The notes under the pieces are model-generated. The model saw nothing but the letters and a program-made list of their open reading frames with translations. It was not told the origin of the DNA and ran no database searches. Positions 33,572 to 40,547 of a DNA stretch of 40,547 nt are shown here, piece after piece. Each line of letters opens with the position of its first letter. The stretch's first letter is position 1. The stretch lies in assembly GCA_944390865.1 (NCBI GenBank), contig CALXRC010000019.1, forward strand, positions 1 through 40,547, given 5' to 3'. The DNA is from an uncultured Spirochaetales bacterium (GTDB taxonomy: Bacteria > Spirochaetota > Spirochaetia > Sphaerochaetales > Sphaerochaetaceae). Made by a program: the position numbers and the translations under genes.

Positions 33572-34351
33572 ATGAAAGCAGAAAAACTCCCCCCGGAACT
33601 TGCCTTTGATGCCTTTTATGAGGCAATCTGGGCCGACCGATGGCCAGCTCTCAAGGCATCTCTTCTCTGTGAGAAAGAACCTGCTGCATTTTCACAGGGC
33701 CTGATGCAGCCTTACTACATGGACAGGGCTTCAGTCATCACGGCCTCTCTCCTTCCCCTCAGCGAAGGGGACAGGGTACTTGATATGTGCGCAGCTCCGG
33801 GAGGCAAGACTCTGGTGCTTGCATCAAGGCTGAAGGAAGACTCGTCCATCGTCGCAAATGACCGATCGCGTGACAGGAAAATCCGGCTGGACAGAGTGCT
33901 GGACCAGCATCTTAGTCCTGAGCTGAGAGCCAGAGTGACCACAGCTAACAGGGATGCATCCAGATGGGGCCTTTATGAAAAGGAGGCTTATGATGCAATC
34001 CTTCTTGATGCACCCTGCTCAAGCGAGCGTCATGTGCTGCAGTCTGAGAAACATCTGGCCCAGTGGTCGCCAAACAGGCCCAAACGGCTGGCAATTGAAC
34101 AGTACAGCCTGCTCTCGTCCGCTTTCATGGCCCTGAAACATGGAGGCTTTATTCTCTATTCTACCTGCTCGATAAATCCCGGTGAAAACGAACAAGTGAT
34201 TGCCAGACTTTTCAAAAAGCATGGCGGAGAGGTGGAGCAGGAAGTGTGCACAGTTCCGGCATCAGAGAAAAGAAGCTTCGGTGCGCTGATTCTTCCTGAC
34301 AGTGCGCAGGGACTTGGCCCGATGTATTTTTGTCTTTTAAGGAAACTATGA
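33572..34351 (+). CDS. RsmB/NSUN-type RNA (cytosine-5)-methyltransferase
   Basis: This is a 259-residue SAM-dependent methyltransferase. CAAPGGKT (73-80) is motif I, DAPC with Cys149 is motif IV, and TCS with Cys199 is motif VI followed by INPGENE; these two cysteines are the catalytic pair of RNA m5C enzymes. It is short and lacks both the NusB-like N-terminus of RsmB and the C-terminal PUA of RsmF, so it resembles the NSUN4-like minimal form. The target is probably rRNA but unknown. TATTAT (33558-33563) with TAGCAA 17 bases upstream lies 8 bases before the ATG. It overlaps the DUF362 gene by ATGA. Confidence 0.88.
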   Translation: MKAEKLPPELAFDAFYEAIWADRWPALKASLLCEKEPAAFSQGLMQPYYMDRASVITASLLPLSEGDRVLDMCAAPGGKTLVLASRLKEDSSIVANDRSRDRKIRLDRVLDQHLSPELRARVTTANRDASRWGLYEKEAYDAILLDAPCSSERHVLQSEKHLAQWSPNRPKRLAIEQYSLLSSAFMALKHGGFILYSTCSINPGENEQVIARLFKKHGGEVEQEVCTVPASEKRSFGALILPDSAQGLGPMYFCLLRKL

Positions 34352-35445
34352 GTACAGCAGCGATCACAGAATGCATGAGTTATGAGGCTTCTGCAGTTGA
34401 GGAAGCCTTGAAAAAGATTGCCGGCAGCTCTTCCTTTCCCGACTGCAGGGGAAAGAAGATACTGGTAAAACCTAATATCCTGTCTGACAGCAGGACAGAA
34501 ACAGGCATAACGACTCACCCTGCCGTTGTCATGGCGCTGGTCAGGCTGTGCCAGCAAAGGGGTGCATCAGCTGTCTATGTGGGCGACTCTCCAGGTCTGC
34601 CTTCTTCTTCATTCAGGGCAGAGGTCTGCGGCATAGCAGAAGTCTGCCGCAGGACAGGCGCCATCTGGGCAGATTTTTCCCAAAATCCTGTCAGCCTGAG
34701 GCTTGATTCAAAGACTCAAGTCCCTGTCGCAGCCATTCTTGATGAAGTCGACTTTGTCATCTCTGCTGCAAAATTCAAGACTCACCAGCTCATGTATACG
34801 ACAGGTGCCGTGAAAAATCTTTTCGGCCTGATTCCCGGACTCAGCAAGAGTCCGATGCATCTGCGCTTTCCTGATCAGGATGCTTTTGCTTCCTTCCTTG
34901 TCTCACTTTACCTGAAGTCAAAGACAGCTTATTCAGTCATAGATTCGGTCATCGGCATGGAAGGCTGCGGACCGTCAAACGGAAAGCTCCGCCATGTGGG
35001 GCTTCTGATCGGAAGCGATAATGCCTTTGCCTGTGATTATGCGCAGGCTGTCATAATGGGCTATGATCCTGCTGACATTCCTGTCCTGAGGGAAGGCAGG
35101 AAGAGAGGACTCATTGATGATAAGATATTCTTTCCTCTGCTTGATGCAGAGAATCTGAAGATCAGGGATTTTGAGAAAATCAGGGTAAGCCAGAGGAAAA
35201 AGGGACTGCTGTCAGGTCTCATCCTGCCCTTCCTCACTCATCATGGACAGCAGAAAAGGACCAGACGCCGCCCTGCTCCTGTATTCAATTCTGAGCGCTG
35301 CATAAAGTGTGCGCGCTGTGTCAGAATCTGTCCGGCAAAGGCGCTCAGTCTGGATAAAAGCATAGAAATCAGCACAGACAGGTGCATACGCTGCTACTGC
35401 TGCGCTGAGGTCTGTCCGCAAGATGCCGTTCAGGTAAAGGCTTGA
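34348..35445 (+). CDS. DUF362 protein with C-terminal 2x[4Fe-4S] ferredoxin domain
   Basis: The 365-residue protein has an N-terminal DUF362 domain (VKPNILSDSRTETGITTHPAVVMAL, AAKFKTHQLMYTTGAVKNLFGLIPG, VIGMEGCGPSNG) and a ferredoxin-like tail. Cysteines 318, 321, 324 and 328 form one CxxCxxCxxxC cluster motif, and 346, 349, 352 and 356 the other, with an extra Cys at 351. It is probably a cytosolic electron-transfer or redox protein of unknown substrate. The start is ATG 34348, 4 bases inside the preceding gene, with AAGGA upstream; the frame is open from 34330 but the shorter start fits the overlap. Confidence 0.88.
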   Translation: MSTAAITECMSYEASAVEEALKKIAGSSSFPDCRGKKILVKPNILSDSRTETGITTHPAVVMALVRLCQQRGASAVYVGDSPGLPSSSFRAEVCGIAEVCRRTGAIWADFSQNPVSLRLDSKTQVPVAAILDEVDFVISAAKFKTHQLMYTTGAVKNLFGLIPGLSKSPMHLRFPDQDAFASFLVSLYLKSKTAYSVIDSVIGMEGCGPSNGKLRHVGLLIGSDNAFACDYAQAVIMGYDPADIPVLREGRKRGLIDDKIFFPLLDAENLKIRDFEKIRVSQRKKGLLSGLILPFLTHHGQQKRTRRRPAPVFNSERCIKCARCVRICPAKALSLDKSIEISTDRCIRCYCCAEVCPQDAVQVKA

Positions 35446-35452
35446 GGGAAAA

Positions 35453-36280
35453 ATGGCGAATATCCTCTTCTGCATCAATGACTCCTGCACACAGCTGCTG
35501 AGAACCTGTCTTTACTCCCTGAAGAAAAGCAGCGGCCTTGACAGGCTGGATGTGTATATAATCTGCAGCGAGCTGAAGGAGGAAAACAGAAAACTTATCA
35601 TGGAGATGGAAGATGACAGGGTTTCTGTCTCATTCATCAACTTTGATAAGAACTGTATCAGTTCAGCCCCTGTTTTTGACAGATATCCGCTGGAAATATA
35701 CTTCCGTTTATTTGCTTCTGAACTGCTTCCACACAGTATTGACAGAATTTTATATCTGGATGTAGATATAATTTGTATAAATTCACTCAAAGAATTATAT
35801 AACACAGATATTGATAATTATTACTTTGCAGGCTGTTCTCATACAAAAAAACTATTGACTAAGATCAATTCAATACGATTAGGGCTGGATAACAATACAG
35901 CTGACACCTATCTGAATACCGGAGTGCTGCTGATGAATATCCGGCTTCTGAGAAATGTTTTCAGCAAAGAGGCTGTCATCAGCTGCATTGAGCAGAAGAA
36001 AGGTGCACTGATCCTGCCTGATCAGGATATACTGATGTCTCTCTACGGCAGCCGGATAAAACGCCTTGACTATCTGAAATACAATCTCTCAGACCGCATG
36101 TTCAGACTTTACAACCTGACTGCAGGCAAAAAGGCAATGGACATTGACGATGTAAGGAAGCAGGTCTGTCTGATTCATTACTGCGGACGCTATAAGCCCT
36201 GGAAGAAATTTTACAACGGCCTTCTCGGCATCTTCTACTACGAGACGGAAAATGAGCTCAGACAGCTTGACCAAGACTGA
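35453..36280 (+). CDS. Glycosyltransferase family 8 protein
   Basis: This is a 275-residue GT-A fold retaining transferase of the GT8/LgtC type. The nucleotide-sugar metal motif is D103-V-D105 in ILYLDVDII. YLNTGVLLMN, LPDQDILM and a final IHYCGRYKPWK match the family's remaining blocks. It probably adds galactose or glucose to a surface glycan, but the acceptor is unknown. GAGGGA lies before ATG 35453, 7 bases after the DUF362 gene. The central third (about 35690-35900) is clearly richer in A and T than its neighbours, which could mean recent acquisition or a hypervariable segment. Confidence 0.88.
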   Translation: MANILFCINDSCTQLLRTCLYSLKKSSGLDRLDVYIICSELKEENRKLIMEMEDDRVSVSFINFDKNCISSAPVFDRYPLEIYFRLFASELLPHSIDRILYLDVDIICINSLKELYNTDIDNYYFAGCSHTKKLLTKINSIRLGLDNNTADTYLNTGVLLMNIRLLRNVFSKEAVISCIEQKKGALILPDQDILMSLYGSRIKRLDYLKYNLSDRMFRLYNLTAGKKAMDIDDVRKQVCLIHYCGRYKPWKKFYNGLLGIFYYETENELRQLDQD

Positions 36281-36304
36281 CAGACTGCTTTAGTTTGTCA
36301 GTCT
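36267..36304 (+). promoter_or_regulatory. Promoter plus inverted repeat before the Rep/UvrD helicase gene
   Basis: TTGACC (36267-36272), a 17-base spacer and TTAGTT (36290-36295) lie 9 bases before ATG 36305. A perfect inverted repeat, AGACTGACA (36274-36282) and TGTCAGTCT (36296-36304), brackets the -10 box and touches the start codon. It could be an operator or, if transcription begins upstream, a hairpin hiding the start. Confidence 0.5.
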
Positions 36305-38299
36305 ATGAGCATTGATCTGAATACTTGCCTGAACAGCGAACAGGCCGCTGCTGCAGGAAACATCCAGGGTCCCAGCCTCATCATTGCAGGAGCAGGCAGC
36401 GGCAAGACGAGGATGATCACATACCGCATTGCCTACATGCTTGAGAATGGCATTGATGAAAAAGAAATTCTCGCATTGACTTTCACAAACAAGGCTGCCC
36501 GTGAGATGAGCGACAGGATTAAATCGCTTACCGGCAGGCCTCTGAAGGGCCTGACAATGTCGACCTTCCATTCTTTTGGACTGAAGCTGCTCAAGCAGTA
36601 CATCCAGTATCTGGGCTATAAAAACAACTTCACGCTTTATGACACAAGAGACAATATGAATCTGATCAAGGAAGTCATCATCTCTCTTGGGCTTGAGGCT
36701 GATGAATATAATCTCTATACAATGCTCTCACTTTTTTCTGATGTGAAGACAGGAAGAATCAAGCCATTTGAGGACAAGAACTCGGCAGCAAGCCAGATTT
36801 ATACTGAATGGCTGCTGTCTCAGAAAGCCTATAATGTTGTTGACTTTGATGATCTTATCCTCCTTCCGATCAGACTGTTTGAGAAAAGGCCTGATATTCT
36901 TGAGGCTGTTCAGGACAGATACCGCTACATCATGGTTGATGAGTTTCAGGACACTTCCCTTCTCCAGTACAGATTTGTCAGCATGATCGCAGGAAAATAT
37001 CACAATATCTGCGTAGTCGGCGATGATGACCAGAGCATTTACTCATGGCGGGGTGCAAATTACAGGAACATAATTGAATTTGAATCAGATTTTCCTGAGC
37101 GCAAAGAGTACAAGCTTGAGCGTAACTACCGCTCCACCGGTCATATTCTGGAAGCCGCAAACAATCTCATTGTCCACAACAAGGAGCGCAAAGAGAAAAA
37201 ACTCTGGACAGATGATGAACAGGGTTCAATGATTTACCTCATCAGTCCCGAAAATGAAGAAGATGAGGCTTATCTCATTGCAGAAGGCATAAAAAAGAGA
37301 CATAACGACAAAAATATACCGTACTCGGAATTCGGTGTGCTTGTCAGGACAAACAGCCAGATCCAGTATCTGGAGAATGCACTTACAGAGAACGGGCTGA
37401 GCGTTGCGGTCTCAGGAGGTGAAAGTTTCTTTGAGAAAAAGGAAGTCAGGGACATTCTTTCCTATGTCCGCCTCCTCATCAACAGCGATGACGATATTTC
37501 CTTTTTAAGAATTATCAACACGCCAAGAAGAGGAATTGGAAGAACGACTATCGAGAAACTCCGCGCCTATGCCGACAGCAGGAAGATACATCTTTTTGAT
37601 GCCATGACCGAGTTTGCATATGCAGCAGACTCTCCAGTGAAAGACAAGCCAAAAGCTGCAATAAAAAAGCTTTCAGATGATATTGTCAGCTGGCAGAATC
37701 AGGTAAAGAATTGCAATTACAGCTCTCTCATTTCAGCTATAATCGATTCAATTGGTTATAAGGAAATGCTTTACAACGATTATAAGGACAAGCCGAAACA
37801 GCTTGAATTCAAGCTGAAGACTCTTGAGTTCCTCTTATCAAGAATTGCCAGATTCCAGTACAACAATCCTGATCTGTCTCTTTCGGATTACCTTAACCTT
37901 ATCAGCCTGGACAGCAAAGATGAGGATGAGACAAGCCAGAAACAGGTCAATCTCATGACAATGCACTCTTCAAAAGGGCTTGAGTTTGACACTGTCTATC
38001 TGGCCGGCGTGGAAGACAACATCATACCGCTTGCAAGATCGCTTGAAGAGAATATGAAAAACATTGATGAGGAAAGACGGCTTTTCTACGTTGCAATAAC
38101 CAGAGCCAGAAAGCAGCTTGTCATCAGCCACTGTCAGAACAGGAGGGACAGGACCGGCAACAGCCATATTGCCCTGCCCTCACGTTTTCTTGAAGAAATT
38201 CCGTCCTCACTTTTTACAGATGAGGCTGAAGACTTCAGCCAGACAAATGAGGACAGAATCAGCATGCTGAATGACCTGCTCAGCAGATTTTCTCATTAG
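36305..38299 (+). CDS. UvrD/Rep-family SF1A DNA helicase
   Basis: This 664-residue ATP-dependent 3'-5' helicase has all SF1A motifs: AGAGSGKT (28-35), FTNKAAREM, DEFQDT (212-217), GDDDQSIYSWRGA (239-251), LERNYRST, MTMHSSKGLEF, and the final EERRLFYVAITRA. The length fits Rep (about 670) better than UvrD/PcrA (about 720), but separating them needs a tree. It acts in replication restart or repair. The last 4 bases overlap the stop of the convergent permease gene. It follows the GT8 gene by 24 bases. Confidence 0.94.
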   Translation: MSIDLNTCLNSEQAAAAGNIQGPSLIIAGAGSGKTRMITYRIAYMLENGIDEKEILALTFTNKAAREMSDRIKSLTGRPLKGLTMSTFHSFGLKLLKQYIQYLGYKNNFTLYDTRDNMNLIKEVIISLGLEADEYNLYTMLSLFSDVKTGRIKPFEDKNSAASQIYTEWLLSQKAYNVVDFDDLILLPIRLFEKRPDILEAVQDRYRYIMVDEFQDTSLLQYRFVSMIAGKYHNICVVGDDDQSIYSWRGANYRNIIEFESDFPERKEYKLERNYRSTGHILEAANNLIVHNKERKEKKLWTDDEQGSMIYLISPENEEDEAYLIAEGIKKRHNDKNIPYSEFGVLVRTNSQIQYLENALTENGLSVAVSGGESFFEKKEVRDILSYVRLLINSDDDISFLRIINTPRRGIGRTTIEKLRAYADSRKIHLFDAMTEFAYAADSPVKDKPKAAIKKLSDDIVSWQNQVKNCNYSSLISAIIDSIGYKEMLYNDYKDKPKQLEFKLKTLEFLLSRIARFQYNNPDLSLSDYLNLISLDSKDEDETSQKQVNLMTMHSSKGLEFDTVYLAGVEDNIIPLARSLEENMKNIDEERRLFYVAITRARKQLVISHCQNRRDRTGNSHIALPSRFLEEIPSSLFTDEAEDFSQTNEDRISMLNDLLSRFSH

Positions 38300-39309
38300 G
38301 AAAGCAGCATATCGCCCGGCTTGATCCATCCTTTTTTGCGCATGAACTCGCTGATTGCAAGACATATTGCAGCCGGCAGAAGGAAATGGACAAGAAGTAT
38401 CTGCCACAATGCGCCAGGACCCATTACAGCCACTGCGTTGAACTGCCCTACAAGGCCGGATGTTCCCATTCCGGCACCGGAAGCGTTGTTTGTCATTTTG
38501 AAAACGCAGGTTGATACTGGCCCTAGAATTGCTGAAGTAAGTGTCGGAGGAATCCATATTTTCCAGTTTTTCCAGATATTTGGAATCTGCAGCATACTTG
38601 TGCCCAGTCCCTGGCTTATAAGACCTCCGATTCTGTTTTCCCTGTATGAGGAGACTGCAAAGCCAATCATCTGGCAGCAGCATCCGCAGCAGGCTGCACC
38701 GGCTGCAAGACCTTCAAGCCCAAGTGAGATGCAGATAGCCGCAGAAGAAATCGGCAGAGTCAGCACCATTCCTACAACTGCTGATACCATTATTCCCATT
38801 GGAAGCGGATACAGCATTGTCAGCTGGTTGATGAAGGCGCCTATTGCATTCATTATCGCAGAAGCAACAGGAGAAAAGAAAATGCCGACAAGAGAACCTG
38901 CAACAAGCGTCACAAAAGGAACAAGTATGATGTCAAGTTTTGTTTTTCCTGAAACAAGCCTTCCAAGCAGGGCACCGGCCAGCGCTGCTACAGCTGCCCC
39001 CAGCGGCTCACCTGTGGAAAGCGCAAATGTTGTCAGATTGATTGTGCCGGCCCCTACAGCACCTGTAGCTGCGGATGAGAAGCGTGCAAGAGGAGGAGCG
39101 CCGACAGCATTGGCAACACCAATTCCTATAGCTGGTCCAGTCATGTACTGTGCGATCTGTCCGATTGATGCAAGAGTTTCAATGCCTGCATAGGTTCCAA
39201 TCTGTTTAATAATCAGACCAATAATAAGAGATGCAAACAAGCCCTGTGCCATCCCATTCAAGACACGGACAATATGATCTCCTGGAGAAAACTTTCCTTC
39301 AGAACTCAT
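38296..39309 (-). CDS. PTS EIIC-like permease (PTS_EIIC_2 family), orphan
   Basis: This is a 337-residue, very hydrophobic protein with about nine membrane helices, rich in Gly and Ala. SYRENRIGGLISQGLGTSMLQIPNI, FKMTNNASGAGMGTSGLVGQ and IWIPPTLTSAILGP are hallmarks of the PTS_EIIC_2 group. No EIIA or EIIB gene is adjacent, so the substrate and phosphorylation route are unknown. It has a cysteine cluster, ACCGCCCQ, at about residue 205-212. ATG 39309 with ACGGAG upstream is preferred to the TTG just before it. It ends inside the helicase stop codon. Confidence 0.85.
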   Translation of the reverse strand: MSSEGKFSPGDHIVRVLNGMAQGLFASLIIGLIIKQIGTYAGIETLASIGQIAQYMTGPAIGIGVANAVGAPPLARFSSAATGAVGAGTINLTTFALSTGEPLGAAVAALAGALLGRLVSGKTKLDIILVPFVTLVAGSLVGIFFSPVASAIMNAIGAFINQLTMLYPLPMGIMVSAVVGMVLTLPISSAAICISLGLEGLAAGAACCGCCCQMIGFAVSSYRENRIGGLISQGLGTSMLQIPNIWKNWKIWIPPTLTSAILGPVSTCVFKMTNNASGAGMGTSGLVGQFNAVAVMGPGALWQILLVHFLLPAAICLAISEFMRKKGWIKPGDMLLS

Positions 39310-39392
39310 CAAATGAACTCCGTAAATGAAATATGGATGACAAATACAACACTGAGATTGATAGCCTCAGCGCAGGCCTCCGAATTGCGCTT

Positions 39393-39421
39393 ACTGTAAA
39401 TAATCATCTGAATTTATGCAA
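39393..39421 (-). promoter_or_regulatory. Promoter of the EIIC-like permease gene
   Basis: On the minus strand TTGCAT (39416-39421), a 17-base spacer and TACAGT (39393-39398). This leaves a 5' leader of about 75-80 bases containing short GC-rich complementary segments, unlike the leaderless genes nearby. Confidence 0.55.
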
Positions 39422-40384
39422 TACTGAATCAAAAGGAAATCATTGCAAAATATATATTGTATAAAAATGCTGATGATATTAACTTAATTAAATAAATTAT
39501 TAACTGTTTTTTATTGTAATATTAAATAATTTTATAAGAATTTACATATTAAATATAAATGATTGAATTAGAAATACTATTGAATAAAATGAAAATGAAA
39601 TAAATTTCATAGTAATAGACCATGATAAAATATCTTAATGATTTATGAAGAATATAGTTATACTGCAAAAGGAAACTAACATTTTAATGCTTATAGTATT
39701 AATTTTATGAAACATAGTATAAGAAAATAAGGGAAAAGTACAAAATCTATTAAGATACTTTCTTTTTCTGATACAAAACTTATTGAAACAAGAACATATC
39801 CAGACCCAGTCCTGATGAAGACTTAAAATGATAAGATGCAGAATCAGTCTTCAGCAGAAAAAGATGAAAGAATATATTTTAGATCTCTTCTCTTTGAACG
39901 AAAAAATTATCCAATAAGAACTTCCGGTAAAACGAAAAAAACTCTTATTCAAAACATTAAGCTGACCATTCAGCAGCAAACAGGACTGTCTGATTTTCTG
40001 CCAAAGTTTTTAATCTCATTACTATCTTTTTGAACTTAATCATTCCTAGTAAACCAGAAGTCTTAATTCAAGGTCTATGAACTGCAAAAAAAGTCAGTCG
40101 GTTTCAGAAACATTACAAACATTAAACAAGGTCAGCATTGTTTCGTAATAAGCTGATACTTGTATCTGTGAGAACCGCAGTCGAGTGTCTGCATTACGCA
40201 AAATGAAATGATTACTGCCGCTTTCATCCTGCAGTACAAGCCTGGCAGCTTTTCTTACAGTAACGCTTATATTGCATTCTCAATGTTTATGATTACTCCA
40301 TTTACAGAAAAACTGTCCAGCAGACGATTTTCAGCTTAGACTTAAATACTGCAGCTCTGGACAGGGAAATAACTTAATACTCAC
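39422..40384. other. AT-rich stretch without a convincing gene
   Basis: From about 39422 to 40080 the sequence is very rich in A and T, full of stop codons in all frames, and looks unlike the rest of the window. A short palindrome, ATGAAAT (39595-39601) and ATTTCAT (39604-39610), lies in it. One 65-codon frame (39836-40033) is probably chance. From about 40090 composition becomes more balanced; an inverted pair CTGTCCAG (40313-40320) and CTGGACAG (about 40357-40364) is present, and a 43-codon frame opens at 40208. No tRNA, transposase or phage gene was recognised. It may be a degraded insertion or a replaced segment. Confidence 0.6.
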
Positions 40385-40546
40385 TTAGCCCCCAAAAGAG
40401 TCAACGACCTTCAGAACAAGCTGAAGGCTTGGACGTGAGTGTTCTGCCCACAGGCTCCGTTGCCAGTTTGCCTGTGGCACTCCATCCATACGGCTGATTG
40501 ACTGCAGCCTGCCCGGATTGCTCGACCCGGGTAATGTAGTTGTCTC
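40385..40546 (-). CDS. C-terminal part of an antitoxin-like HTH protein, cut by the window edge
   Basis: The minus-strand frame that enters at 40546 and ends at TAA 40385-40387 gives 53 residues. The last 39 line up without gaps, from memory, with the helix-turn-helix end of HI1420-type addiction-module antidotes: LQSISRMDGVPQ for the first helix and turn, ANWQRSLW for the recognition helix, and RPSLQLVLKVVDSFGG for the closing helix. The 14 residues before this match poorly, so a frameshift or decay is possible. The matching toxin gene, if present, lies outside the window. Confidence 0.4.
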   Translation of the reverse strand, partial: ETTTLPGSSNPGRLQSISRMDGVPQANWQRSLWAEHSRPSLQLVLKVVDSFGG

Positions 40547-40547
40547 G

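Noticed and set aside
39836..40033. 65-codon plus-strand frame in the AT-rich stretch
   Set aside because: No ribosome binding site, no recognisable family, AT-rich low-complexity composition. Kept only as part of the AT-rich region.
40208..40339. 43-codon plus-strand frame with hydrophobic centre
   Set aside because: No Shine-Dalgarno sequence or promoter close by and no known small-protein family; too short to support.

Overview
The window reads as a dense, typical chromosomal segment of a spirochaete, most likely a host-associated member of the Sphaerochaeta/Treponema side of the phylum. This placement is inference from gene content. The clues are an XPB-type repair helicase with its N-terminal domain also present as a separate gene, a spirochaete-style second EF-G plus a divergent EF-G-like GTPase, a fused type I 3-dehydroquinate dehydratase/shikimate dehydrogenase, and a spirochaete-type dGTPase. 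GC content looks close to one half by eye, except for an AT-rich right end and part of one glycosyltransferase gene.

Layout. 1-2.8 kb: a secreted TPR-like protein, a CLC-F type (fluoride/proton) antiporter and a small cupin. 2.8-7.5 kb: two EF-G family GTPases around a small XRE regulator. 7.6-12.0 kb (minus strand): mfd-trmB-GyrI-like cluster. 12.1-14.0 kb: an inositol-monophosphatase-family enzyme facing an ACT-domain protein/THEP1-like NTPase pair. 14.0-15.7 kb: nrdR facing a dGTPase, both tied to the dNTP pool. 15.7-22.7 kb: a membrane protein, then aroK-aroC-XPB helicase-XPB partner in one overlapping operon, facing the fused aroDE gene. 22.8-26.4 kb: ABC-F ATPase, Maf-like pyrophosphatase, an ArsR repressor with a zinc-type site, and a GNAT protein. 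26.5-32.3 kb: a HIBADH-family dehydrogenase, citrate synthase and CoA-binding protein facing an isocitrate dehydrogenase/aconitase operon. Together these three enzymes form the oxidative citrate-to-2-oxoglutarate branch. 32.4-39.3 kb: DUF212 protein, hemolysin III homologue, RNA m5C methyltransferase, DUF362 ferredoxin protein, GT8 glycosyltransferase, Rep/UvrD helicase and an orphan PTS EIIC-like permease. 39.3-40.5 kb: an AT-rich stretch without a convincing gene, ending in the C-terminal part of an antitoxin-like HTH protein that runs off the window.

The genome is very compact. Five convergent pairs overlap at their stop codons, and several same-strand genes overlap by 4-14 bases. No rRNA, tRNA, CRISPR array or intact mobile element was seen. 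The most interesting non-coding signal is a recurrent promoter layout. At least six genes have a -10-like box only 6-10 bases before the start codon and no Shine-Dalgarno sequence, which predicts leaderless mRNAs. One intergenic region (32293-32344) appears to use a single palindromic TTGCAA as the -35 element of two divergent promoters. I did not find a clear, novel multi-gene defence or metabolic system.
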